A stretch of 61,705 nucleotides of DNA from Clostridia bacterium (GTDB taxonomy: Bacteria > Bacillota > Clostridia > Oscillospirales > CAG-272), in NCBI GenBank assembly GCA_017502915.1, contig JAFVUB010000010.1, forward strand, positions 1 to 61,705. The letters run 5' to 3'. The notes below the pieces were generated by a model. The model was given only the letters and a program-made list of their open reading frames with translations, did not search any database and had not been told where the DNA came from. Below, piece by piece: positions 47,089 to 55,331 of the stretch. A program made the position numbers and the translations under genes. How positions within the stretch are numbered: position 1 is the first letter of the stretch; each line of letters begins with the position of its first letter.

Positions 47089-49569
47089 TTAATACCAATT
47101 TTCTCCGCTGTTTATATCAACGGTCAGCGGTACCGTCAGCGAGACTGCCTTTTCCATTTCGGTCTGCAGTATCTCCATCGCCTCTTCGGCACATTCGCGG
47201 GACGACTCTATCAAAAGCTCGTCGTGTACCTGAAGAATGAGCCTGGCGTCGATGCCTTCCAGCTTTTTCGAAACGTTTATCATAGCGAGCTTGATAATAT
47301 CGGCGGCGCTTCCCTGTATCGGGCTGTTCATCGCAACCCTTTCGCCAAAGGCTTGCAGATTTTTGTTTTTACCCGCAAGCTCGGGGATATAACGTCTGCG
47401 CCCCATCATGGTCGTGACGTATCCCTGCTCCCTTGCCTGCGACTTGACCCGCTCGAGATACTCGGCTATCTTCGGGTATCCCGCAAGATAGCTTTCAATA
47501 TACTGCTTGGCTTGCTTGATCGGGATATGGAGATCGTTTGACAGTCTGAAATCCCCCATACCGTACAATATGCCGAAATTGACAGCCTTGGCACGCTTAC
47601 GCATCTCAACCGTGACGCTCTCGGCGGGAACTCCGAATATCTTTGACGCCGTTGACGCGTGTATATCCTTACCCGAGGCAAATGCCTCGATCATATTCTC
47701 GTCGCCCGAAATATGAGCGAGTATACGAAGCTCGATCTGCGAATAGTCGGCGTCTATCAATATATAATTCTCGTTCTCCGGAACGAAATAACGGCGAAAC
47801 TCGTGACCAAGCTCGGTCTTTATCGGAATGTTCTGCAAATTCGGCTCGGTTGACGAAAGCCTTCCTGTTGCCGTTCCGGTCTGCTTGAAGGTGGTGTGTA
47901 TACGTCCGCCCTCGTCTGCCTGGCGGAGGAGTCCCTCGGCATATGTCGAGCGGAGCTTCGCGACCTGACGGTAGTCAAGTATATCCTCAACTATAGGACT
48001 GTACGGACGCAGCTTTTCCAGCACCTCGGCGCCGGTAGAGTATCCGGTTTTGGTCTTCTTGCCGGACGGCAGACCAAGACGGTCAAAGAGGACCTCTCCG
48101 AGCTGCTTGGGTGAATTTATATTAAACTCTCCACCGGCGGCGTAATAAATGCGCTCGGCAAGCTCGCGCTCAAGCTCGGCAAGCCTATCTCCGTAGCGTT
48201 TGATGCCCTCTCGGTCAATCTTAAAGCCAACCAATTCCATATCGGCAAGCACGGCGGCGGCAGGCATTTCGATATCCTTCAAAAGAGACAGCGACTCGGT
48301 CTGAAGTAGCTTTTCGCCTATCGGCGCATAAAGCTCGAACACATACTGCGACCGATCGACCTTATCGGAAAGAGTTTTGCCGAGATAACGAAGCACCAGC
48401 TTTTCAAGCTCGTAGCCCGACTCACCTGCGTTCAACACGTATGCACCGAGCATAACGTCGAAATCGGCAGAACGGTATTTGATACCGTCAAATTCCAACG
48501 ACTTATAGAGAGACTTGGCGTCGCAACACACCGTTTTATAATCGTTCAGTATATTTTCAATGTTCTCCTTGCCCTCAACTCGGCAGACGGCTTTGCCGTC
48601 GCAGACCGACAGCACGCCCTCGCAATAAGAGACGGCAACGACGCTTCCCTGCGGTGCGTCGAGCGTGCAGGCAAGCGAAAGCGGAGCTTCGGCTTCAGGC
48701 GCGATCTCCTCGCCGTTCAAGCCAAAGCGTTTTATAAAGGTCGAAAGCTCAAGCTTAGTAAAAAGCGCGGTGGCTTCGACGCGGTCGAGCTCACGGCGAG
48801 CAACGTCGTCAAGAGTCAGTCCGAGCGGGACCTCGCACATAATTGTGGCAAGAGTCTTAGAAGCGAAAGCGCTCTCGCGACCGGCTATCAGCTTATTGTT
48901 GACTCCCGCCGTCAGCTCGGACGAGGGCAAAGCCTCATACAGCTTTTCAAGGCTTCCAAACTGCGAGATCAGCTTGAGAGCCGTTTTTTCTCCGATGCCG
49001 GCAACTCCGGGGATATTGTCCGACGAGTCGCCCATAAGCGCCTTGACATCAACGAACTGCTCGGGCTGAAGACCGTATTTTGCGAAAAACGCGCCTCGGT
49101 CAAAGGTCAAGGGCTCGGCGTTGGTTGCGAGCAGAACGGTGGTCTTATCGTTTATGAGCTGAAGCGAATCACGGTCTCCCGTGAGAATATAGCTATGAGT
49201 ATCTGCGTCCGCCATCGATGCCAGCGTTCCGAGAATGTCGTCCGCCTCGTAGCCCTCCTTTTCGAGAACCGTCAGGCCGAGCGCACGAACGACCTGCTTT
49301 GCATACGGAAGCTGCTCGGCAAGCTCCTCCGGCATAGCACGGCGGCCGGCTTTATACGCGTCGAACATCTTATGACGGAAGGTCGGCGCCTTGAGGTCAA
49401 AGGCAACGGCGCAATAGTCGGGCGAGACCTGCTCGATATTGCGGTTTATTATATTAACAAACCCAAAAACCGCGTTGGTCGGTATGCCGTCCTTGGTCGT
49501 CAAGGGCTTGACACCGTAAAAGGCACGGTTAAGAATACTGTTTCCGTCTATGACGAGCAGCTTTTTCAT
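47089..49569 (-). CDS. polA: DNA polymerase I
   Basis: The 826-residue protein has an N-terminal 5' nuclease domain (LLVIDGNSILNRAFYGVKPL, YEADDILGTLA, MGDSSDNIPGVAGIGEKTA), a central exonuclease-like domain that appears to lack the catalytic acidic residues (as in Bacillus and Thermus enzymes), and a C-terminal polymerase. Polymerase motifs are A DADYSQIELRILAHISGD, B RKRAKAVNFGILYGM and C LQVHDELLIES. It processes Okazaki fragments and fills repair gaps, fitting its place before uvrA. Its start overlaps the upstream membrane protein gene by four bases (ATGA). Confidence 0.97.
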   Translation of the reverse strand: MKKLLVIDGNSILNRAFYGVKPLTTKDGIPTNAVFGFVNIINRNIEQVSPDYCAVAFDLKAPTFRHKMFDAYKAGRRAMPEELAEQLPYAKQVVRALGLTVLEKEGYEADDILGTLASMADADTHSYILTGDRDSLQLINDKTTVLLATNAEPLTFDRGAFFAKYGLQPEQFVDVKALMGDSSDNIPGVAGIGEKTALKLISQFGSLEKLYEALPSSELTAGVNNKLIAGRESAFASKTLATIMCEVPLGLTLDDVARRELDRVEATALFTKLELSTFIKRFGLNGEEIAPEAEAPLSLACTLDAPQGSVVAVSYCEGVLSVCDGKAVCRVEGKENIENILNDYKTVCCDAKSLYKSLEFDGIKYRSADFDVMLGAYVLNAGESGYELEKLVLRYLGKTLSDKVDRSQYVFELYAPIGEKLLQTESLSLLKDIEMPAAAVLADMELVGFKIDREGIKRYGDRLAELERELAERIYYAAGGEFNINSPKQLGEVLFDRLGLPSGKKTKTGYSTGAEVLEKLRPYSPIVEDILDYRQVAKLRSTYAEGLLRQADEGGRIHTTFKQTGTATGRLSSTEPNLQNIPIKTELGHEFRRYFVPENENYILIDADYSQIELRILAHISGDENMIEAFASGKDIHASTASKIFGVPAESVTVEMRKRAKAVNFGILYGMGDFRLSNDLHIPIKQAKQYIESYLAGYPKIAEYLERVKSQAREQGYVTTMMGRRRYIPELAGKNKNLQAFGERVAMNSPIQGSAADIIKLAMINVSKKLEGIDARLILQVHDELLIESSRECAEEAMEILQTEMEKAVSLTVPLTVDINSGENWY

Positions 49570-50423
49570 TTCTCGATCTCCTCTTCGGGCTCATCTTCTT
49601 TTTGGGCGGTTTTTCCTATTCTCTTGATCAGCACGATAGCTCCGACCAACACGCCACCGATCAGTACGGCAGCCGCCAGCGCGAGAGCAACGACCCTCCA
49701 GACGTGCACGATCTCTTTCTCGATCAGAGTCTTTTCTACCGACACCGAGTTTATCTTCAACGTGGGATCGGAAGCGCTGTTAAGTATGACCATCTCCTGC
49801 TCGCGATAGGAATCGCTGCCGAGATCGGTTCGGAAGGTTCCGTTATTGTTGCGGATCTTGTATTTCAAGCGATAAACGCAAGAAAGAGTTCCGGTCTGCT
49901 CGTTTTCTATCTCGGAAACGCAGGTGATAACGGCACTGTATATCTGCTGCATCGTGAACTCAAGCTCGGCGTACTGATTCTTTTCAAGCTCGGCACGTCT
50001 ATATGCATCGGTGAATCTGTTATAGTATCCCTCGTGGTCTCCGCTTTGTATGCAAAGAACGAGATCTATCAGAAACCGAACGGGCGCCTTCTGCTTGTCG
50101 TAGTCCTCGGGAGCGATCGTTTCGGTAACTCCGGTGGACAGATCGCAGTAGCTGATGAGCGGCTCGTCTGCCAAAAGGCGAAGATAGCCCGCATCCTCCA
50201 TTATGTTATATTCGTAGTCAACTATGGGGTTGAATATAAAGCCCTTGTTCGGGTCTTCAAGCTCTACGCTGACCAGCCAGCCCGACTCAACGACGGCGAT
50301 CGCACCATAAAGGGAGGCGCACAAAAGCAGCGCCGCAATTATGCAGACAACAACCTTTTTGCCCATGATCCTTCCTTGACGCTTTTTGTTTTCAAGCTCT
50401 TCCAAAAGCTGTTTTTCGTTCAT
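49566..50423 (-). CDS. Two-helix membrane protein coupled to polA, function unknown
   Basis: A 285-residue protein not recognised as a named family. A cytosolic N-terminus (NEKQLLEELENKKRQGR) is followed by a helix (KVVVCIIAALLLCASLYGAI), an external domain of about 200 residues (SVELEDPNKGFIFNP, TDAYRRAELEKNQYAEL, VYRLKYKIRNNNGT), a second helix (ALALAAAVLIGGVLVGAIVL) and an acidic tail (EDEPEEEIEK). Its stop overlaps the polA start (ATGA), so it is the first gene of the transcript. The external domain is mixed alpha/beta without catalytic motifs that I can name. GGGGG precedes the ATG. Confidence 0.8.
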   Translation of the reverse strand: MNEKQLLEELENKKRQGRIMGKKVVVCIIAALLLCASLYGAIAVVESGWLVSVELEDPNKGFIFNPIVDYEYNIMEDAGYLRLLADEPLISYCDLSTGVTETIAPEDYDKQKAPVRFLIDLVLCIQSGDHEGYYNRFTDAYRRAELEKNQYAELEFTMQQIYSAVITCVSEIENEQTGTLSCVYRLKYKIRNNNGTFRTDLGSDSYREQEMVILNSASDPTLKINSVSVEKTLIEKEIVHVWRVVALALAAAVLIGGVLVGAIVLIKRIGKTAQKEDEPEEEIEK

Positions 50424-50555
50424 ACAGAACCCCCGTTTGAAGTTTTGCGATACTACCGCATTTTAACTTATATTACATTTTACCATACAATCGAGAACTT
50501 TACAAGATTGCTACGTAATAAAATAAAAATATTTTATAAAAATGCGCGAATACCC

Positions 50556-50584
50556 TTGTGTGAGCGCGACCTTTGTGTTATAAT
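50556..50584 (+). promoter_or_regulatory. Promoter of the apgM-like gene run
   Basis: TTGTGT (50556-50561), 17-base spacer and TATAAT (50579-50584) with a TGT extended -10. Predicted start near 50591, about 45 bases before the start codon. Bases 50424-50550 are AT-rich and should also hold the divergent promoter of the polA unit. Confidence 0.75.
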
Positions 50585-50634
50585 ATTAACTTGAAATAAT
50601 ATACACACAGTAAAAGATTTTCAGGAGAAAACCG

Positions 50635-51846
50635 ATGAAATATTTCGTACTTATCCCCGACGGTATGGCAGATGAAAAGGTTGCCGCGCTGGGAAACATG
50701 ACCCCTATGGAAAAGGCTGCCAAGCCAACCATAGATACACTTGCAAGGCTCTCGTACGTCGGAACGGTATCTAACGTTCCCTCCGATATGGTTCCGGAAA
50801 GCGACACGGCAAATCTTGCCATCCTTTCCTACGACCCGAAGATCTATTCCAAGGGACGCTCGCCGCTTGAGGCAGTCAGCATGGGGCTTGATATGAAGCC
50901 CGACGAAACTGCTTATCGCTGCAACGTTGTGACCCTTTCGGACGAGGGCGATTACGACGAAAAGATAATGATAGACCACAGTGCCGACGAGATCACCACC
51001 GCCGAGGCGGATCTTCTCATAAAGTCTCTTGACGAGCAGCTCGGTAATGACATTCGTAAGTTCTATACCGGCGTCAGCTACCGTCACTGTCTGCTTTGGA
51101 AAAACGGTGATGATAAGTATCCCTTTATGCGTCCCCACGACATACTCGGTCAGCCTATCAAGGAATATCTTCCGTCCAAGGAGGACGGCAAGGAATTCTA
51201 CGATCTTATGCGCCGCAGCTACGACATTCTGAATCATCATCCCGTCAATGAGGAGCGCCGCCGTCGAGGACTGAGACCTGCCAACTCGGCATGGCTCTGG
51301 AGTCCCGGTAAGAAGCCGGCACTTCCCTCCTTCAAGGAGAAATGGGGGCTTGACGCCGCCGTCATCTCGGCAGTTGACCTGATCAAGGGCATCGGTCTTT
51401 GCGCCGGAATGGAGTCGATCGACGTCGAGGGCGCGACCGGTAATATCTCCACCAATTTCGCCGGCAAAGCCTCCGCCGCCATCGAGGCGTTCAAAAAAGG
51501 TACAGAGCTTGTATATCTCCACGTTGAAGCTCCCGACGAATGCGGGCACCGCGCCGAGGTTGAAAACAAGGTGCTTTCTATCGAAAAGATCGATCGCGAG
51601 ATCCTCGCCCCAGTTCTTGACTATCTCAAGAGCTGCGGAGACGACTTCCGCATTATGGTCCTTCCCGATCACCCTACCCCTTTGCGTATACGTACTCACG
51701 CGATAGACCCCGTTCCGTTTATGATATACGATTCGCGCGAGACGAATGACGGCGTTGACTGCTTTACCGAGGACAGCGCTGCGGCAAAGAACAATTACAT
51801 CCCCCGCGGTCACGAGCTTATGTCTGCTTTGATTCGCAAGAACTGA
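50635..51846 (+). CDS. ApgM-family phosphoglycerate mutase-like protein, candidate homoserine kinase
   Basis: A 403-residue metalloenzyme of the alkaline phosphatase superfamily. It starts YFVLIPDGMADEKV with the metal-binding Asp, has the catalytic Ser in VPESDTANLAILSYDP, and metal ligands in HVEAPDECGHRAEVENK, VLPDHPTPLRIRTHA. It belongs to the archaeal-type cofactor-independent phosphoglycerate mutase group (COG3635). One bacterial subgroup of this family has been proposed, from gene context, to be a replacement homoserine kinase. Threonine synthase lies in the same plus-strand run, and no ThrB is seen here, so that role is plausible. Sequence alone does not decide between the two. AGGAGA precedes the ATG. 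Confidence 0.88.
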   Translation: MKYFVLIPDGMADEKVAALGNMTPMEKAAKPTIDTLARLSYVGTVSNVPSDMVPESDTANLAILSYDPKIYSKGRSPLEAVSMGLDMKPDETAYRCNVVTLSDEGDYDEKIMIDHSADEITTAEADLLIKSLDEQLGNDIRKFYTGVSYRHCLLWKNGDDKYPFMRPHDILGQPIKEYLPSKEDGKEFYDLMRRSYDILNHHPVNEERRRRGLRPANSAWLWSPGKKPALPSFKEKWGLDAAVISAVDLIKGIGLCAGMESIDVEGATGNISTNFAGKASAAIEAFKKGTELVYLHVEAPDECGHRAEVENKVLSIEKIDREILAPVLDYLKSCGDDFRIMVLPDHPTPLRIRTHAIDPVPFMIYDSRETNDGVDCFTEDSAAAKNNYIPRGHELMSALIRKN

Positions 51847-51853
51847 GGTTTCT

Positions 51854-52537
51854 ATGCTTTTTAACAACAAAACGCAAAACACAGAGAAGCCCCGCCGGTC
51901 GGGAGTTTCAGAAGCGTTTGACTATCTTGAGATACTGATCTTTGCCATCTGTGTCGTGTTTCTGCTTTTCACCCTCTCGATCAGGATATGCCGTGTTGAC
52001 GGAGATTCGATGAGTACGACGCTTGAAAACGAACAGCTGCTAATAGTCAGCGATCTTTTCTATACGCCGTCATCGGGCGATATAATAGTTTTCCACCAGA
52101 CGAACAACTCTGTGGAAAGCCTGAACAAGCCGCTTGTCAAGCGAGTTATCGCCACCGCAGGACAGTACTATAAGATCGAATACGCTCCGATTGTGGGCGA
52201 AAAGGGGCTCACTTATTACGAGATGAGGGTGTACGTAAGCGCCGACGACCGTTTTGATGCCTCGGAAAGGCTTGACGAGAGCTTCATCAATTTTGAGGAC
52301 GCGTACAGACGAGCTAAGCTCTATTCGGGGATCGGTCGCTACGGTCAAGGATGTACGCTGGATAGCGACACCGGAATTTACAGCACGACGGGTCAAGTAC
52401 CCGAGGGTCATATTTTTGTTATGGGAGACAACCGATACTATTCGAACGACAGCCGTCTTGACGTCGGTTTTGTCGATGCCGAGTTCGTTCTCGGTAAGCT
52501 GATAGTAAGATTAGCTCCCTTTGGTGTGGTGAAATGA
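51854..52537 (+). CDS. lepB: Type I signal peptidase
   Basis: A 227-residue membrane protease that removes signal peptides. One N-terminal helix (LEILIFAICVVFLLFTLSI) anchors it. The catalytic Ser is in RVDGDSMSTTL, the general-base Lys in KPLVKRVIATAGQ, and the C-terminal box is GHIFVMGDNRYYSNDSR. An insertion between box C and box E (about 95-160) makes it slightly larger than Bacillus SipS. It overlaps the next gene by four bases and follows apgM by seven. Confidence 0.95.
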   Translation: MLFNNKTQNTEKPRRSGVSEAFDYLEILIFAICVVFLLFTLSIRICRVDGDSMSTTLENEQLLIVSDLFYTPSSGDIIVFHQTNNSVESLNKPLVKRVIATAGQYYKIEYAPIVGEKGLTYYEMRVYVSADDRFDASERLDESFINFEDAYRRAKLYSGIGRYGQGCTLDSDTGIYSTTGQVPEGHIFVMGDNRYYSNDSRLDVGFVDAEFVLGKLIVRLAPFGVVK

Positions 52538-53391
52538 TGCAAGAAAAACAGATACAGTGGTTTCCGGGGCATATGGCGAAAACGAGACGCTTGATCTCGG
52601 AAAACCTGAAAAACGTTGATATAACCATAGAAATTCTCGACGCGCGCATTCCCGAAAGCTCGCGCAACCCCGAGATAATACGCCTCACGGCAGGCAAGCC
52701 GAGCCTTATCCTTTTGAATAAATGCTCGCTCGCAGACCCCGCCGAGACCAAGGCGTGGATCAAGCGCTATACCTCCGATTCTTCGGTGTGTATCGCCACC
52801 GACTGCGTGACCGGCGAGGGCATGAACAAGATCGCTCCTGCCGTTCGCGATATACTCTCCGAGAAGGTCGGACGCTACGAGGAAAAGGGCATGAGCAACC
52901 GTTCGCTCAAGGCAATGGTGCTCGGCATCCCGAACGTAGGAAAATCCTCGCTGATAAACAAGATCTCGGGGGCAAAGAAGGCAAAGGTCGAAAACCGACC
53001 GGGTGTCACGGTTGATAAGCAATGGGTGACGACCAGCGTTGGTCTTTCACTTCTCGATATGCCCGGCGTTCTTTGGCCGAAGTTTGACAACCGTGAGATC
53101 GGCGAAAACCTTGCCGCTACGGGCGCTATCAAGGACGCAATTCTTGACATAGAAACGCTCGCGGGCGCTCTTTGCGGCAAGCTGAGAGCTCTCTACCCCG
53201 AGCTTCTCAAGGCGCGCTATAAGCTCGCCGAGATCCCCGAGGAGATCGGTAACTTCGATCTGCTTGAGATGATCGGCAAAAAGCGCGGATTTCTCATCTC
53301 GGGCGGCGAGATCGACCTCGAGCGCACGGCAAATATGCTGATAGACGAGTTCCGCTCCGGAAAGCTCGGTCGCATCACCTTGGACAGATAA
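52534..53391 (+). CDS. rbgA: Ribosome biogenesis GTPase RbgA (YlqF)
   Basis: A 285-residue circularly permuted GTPase needed for late 50S assembly. Motif order is G4 (LLNKCSLAD), G5, then G1 (GIPNVGKSSLINK), G2 and G3 (LLDMPGVLWPK), with a C-terminal RNA-binding tail. N-terminal WFPGHMAKTRRLISENL is the family signature. The G4 motif reads NKCS rather than NKxD, a change at the residue that normally selects guanine. It overlaps lepB by four bases (ATGA) and leads to rnhB, the usual order in Bacillota. Confidence 0.95.
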   Translation: MMQEKQIQWFPGHMAKTRRLISENLKNVDITIEILDARIPESSRNPEIIRLTAGKPSLILLNKCSLADPAETKAWIKRYTSDSSVCIATDCVTGEGMNKIAPAVRDILSEKVGRYEEKGMSNRSLKAMVLGIPNVGKSSLINKISGAKKAKVENRPGVTVDKQWVTTSVGLSLLDMPGVLWPKFDNREIGENLAATGAIKDAILDIETLAGALCGKLRALYPELLKARYKLAEIPEEIGNFDLLEMIGKKRGFLISGGEIDLERTANMLIDEFRSGKLGRITLDR

Positions 53392-53394
53392 GCT

Positions 53395-54000
53395 ATGCTT
53401 GAATATACTATTGAAAACGAACTGAACGAAAAGGGATTCGTATCGGTCTGCGGAGTTGACGAAGCAGGTCGCGGGCCTCTTTGCGGTCCGGTCTGCGCGG
53501 CGGCGTGCATACTGCCGTCGGGTCTTTATATCGAGGGGCTTAACGACTCAAAAAAGCTCACGGCAAAGCGCCGCGACAAGATATTTGAAGAAATAAAAAG
53601 CAACGCCGTTGCCTATTCTATCGCCTTTGCAAGCGTTGAGGAGATCAACGAGCTCAATATCCTCGAAGCCACGCTTCTTGCTATGCGCCGTGCGATCGAC
53701 GGGTTGTCGGTCAAGGCAGACTACGCCCTGATCGACGGCAACGTCTGCCGCGGATTTCAGCTTCCGGCACAGTACGTCATTCACGGCGACGCCATATCGC
53801 CGAGCATTGCCGCCGCGTCGATACTCGCAAAGGTCACGCGAGACCGTCTTTGCGACGAGCTTGACCGCGAATATCCGCAGTACGGCATTGCCAAGAACAA
53901 GGGCTACGGCACGAAGCAGCATATGGACGCCCTGCGCCAGTACGGTCCTACCCCGATACACCGCACTCAGTTCATAAGATTTTTGGATAATGAAAACTGA
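53395..54000 (+). CDS. rnhB: Ribonuclease HII
   Basis: A 201-residue enzyme that cleaves RNA in RNA-DNA hybrids and removes misincorporated ribonucleotides. The active site is complete: Asp-Glu in CGVDEAGRGPLCGPV, Asp in YALIDGN and Asp in ILAKVTRDRLCDELDREYP. C-terminal NKGYGTKQHMDAL is conserved. Starts four bases after rbgA and overlaps yraN by 11 bases. Confidence 0.97.
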   Translation: MLEYTIENELNEKGFVSVCGVDEAGRGPLCGPVCAAACILPSGLYIEGLNDSKKLTAKRRDKIFEEIKSNAVAYSIAFASVEEINELNILEATLLAMRRAIDGLSVKADYALIDGNVCRGFQLPAQYVIHGDAISPSIAAASILAKVTRDRLCDELDREYPQYGIAKNKGYGTKQHMDALRQYGPTPIHRTQFIRFLDNEN

Positions 54001-54391
54001 AAAAAGGCTGATCGGAGATTTCGGTGAGCGTATGGCGGCAAAATTTTTGCGACGTCACGGCTACCGTATCGTCGCTCGCAACTACCGAGCCGGTCACCTT
54101 GAGCTTGATATAGTTGCAAAGAACCGCCGCGAGATCGTTTTCGTCGAGGTCAAGACGCGTTCGGTCGTCTCGCTTGACGACGAAATGCCGTACGGTCCTC
54201 CGTCCGCCGCGGTAAACCGTGCAAAAAAGCAGAATACGGTAGACGCGGCGTACGCCTATCTGCGCGAGAATCCTTCAAGCCTCTCGCCCCGAATAGACGT
54301 CATCGAAGTCTATCTCGACAAAAACGCGAAAAAGCCGAAGGTGCTTAAAATAAATCACCTTCAAAACGCCGTTACAAGGAGAGATATATGA
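53990..54391 (+). CDS. YraN/UPF0102 family nuclease-like protein
   Basis: A 133-residue PD-(D/E)XK-fold protein: GDFGERMAAKFLRRHGY, then LELDIVAKNRREIVFVEVKTR, with the Asp and Glu-x-Lys of the nuclease core, and NRAKKQNTVDAAYAYL. Members are presumed to act in DNA repair or recombination; in most bacteria the role is unproven. It overlaps rnhB upstream and the dipeptidase downstream by four bases. Confidence 0.93.
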   Translation: MKTEKRLIGDFGERMAAKFLRRHGYRIVARNYRAGHLELDIVAKNRREIVFVEVKTRSVVSLDDEMPYGPPSAAVNRAKKQNTVDAAYAYLRENPSSLSPRIDVIEVYLDKNAKKPKVLKINHLQNAVTRRDI

Positions 54392-55329
54392 AATACTTCG
54401 ATTTGCATTGCGATACTCCGTACGAGATCTTCCGAAAGCAAAGCAAGCTTGACAAAAACTGCCACCACGTATCGCTTGAGAGAGCTGACGCGTCGTTTGA
54501 AAGGTACTCTCAGCTCGCCGCTTACTGTGCGCCGCCGCGAGTGGACGACGACACTTGCTATGAGAAGTATCTTCAGGTAGTAAGCTATTTTCTGAATGAA
54601 GCTCAAAGACTTTCGAGCCGTTGCTCTGTATGTAAGAGCTTTTCCGATCTCGAAGCGGCTGAAAAAGAAGGCAAGGTCGCCTTCTTCCCGACAGTTGAGG
54701 ACGCAAGGATACTTGCGGGGAAGCTCGACAGGCTCGACGTTCTTTATAAAAACCACTGCCGTTTTTTGACCCTCGTTTGGGGAGGCAATAGCTGCATCGG
54801 CGGCGCTCACGACACGGGCGAGGGCTTGACCGATTTCGGAAGGCAGACCGTTCGCCGTTGCTTTGAGCTTGGTATCGTTCCCGACGTTTCACATTCGTCG
54901 GAACAAACGGTCGACGATCTGATAGAGCTCGCCGAGGCTGCAAAAAAGCCGTTTATAGCCTCTCATTCAAATTCGTATCAGGTCTTCTCGCACAGTCGAA
55001 ACCTTCGCGACCGCCATTTCGAAAAGATACGAGCGCTTGGCGGTATCGTAGGCATAAGTCTTTGCGATATACATATTCAGCCCCCCGAGGCGGGCAAGGT
55101 GACTGTCGACGGCGTCGTTCGTCACATCGAGCATTATATGGAGCTCGGCGGTGAACGCGTAGTAGCTCTCGGCTGTGATCTTGACGGTTGCGATCTTCCC
55201 GACGGATTTGGCGGGATCTCCGATACACATAAAATATTCGACCGACTGGCGTGTCTCGGCTACAGCGACGGTCTTATTGAAAACATAAGCTATAACAACG
55301 CAAGAGAATTTATCAAAAGGAATCTATAA
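54388..55329 (+). CDS. Membrane dipeptidase family (peptidase M19) protein
   Basis: A 313-residue zinc amidohydrolase-fold dipeptidase. Metal ligands are in YFDLHCDTPYEIF, the bridging Glu in FPTVEDARIL, His in PDVSHSSEQTVDD and SHSNSYQVF, and Asp near LGCDLDGCDLPDG. The family hydrolyses dipeptides, often with D-residues or dehydro residues. It has no signal peptide, so it is cytosolic. It is coupled to yraN by a four-base overlap and ends two bases before thrC. Confidence 0.93.
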   Translation: MKYFDLHCDTPYEIFRKQSKLDKNCHHVSLERADASFERYSQLAAYCAPPRVDDDTCYEKYLQVVSYFLNEAQRLSSRCSVCKSFSDLEAAEKEGKVAFFPTVEDARILAGKLDRLDVLYKNHCRFLTLVWGGNSCIGGAHDTGEGLTDFGRQTVRRCFELGIVPDVSHSSEQTVDDLIELAEAAKKPFIASHSNSYQVFSHSRNLRDRHFEKIRALGGIVGISLCDIHIQPPEAGKVTVDGVVRHIEHYMELGGERVVALGCDLDGCDLPDGFGGISDTHKIFDRLACLGYSDGLIENISYNNAREFIKRNL

Positions 55330-55331
55330 AA

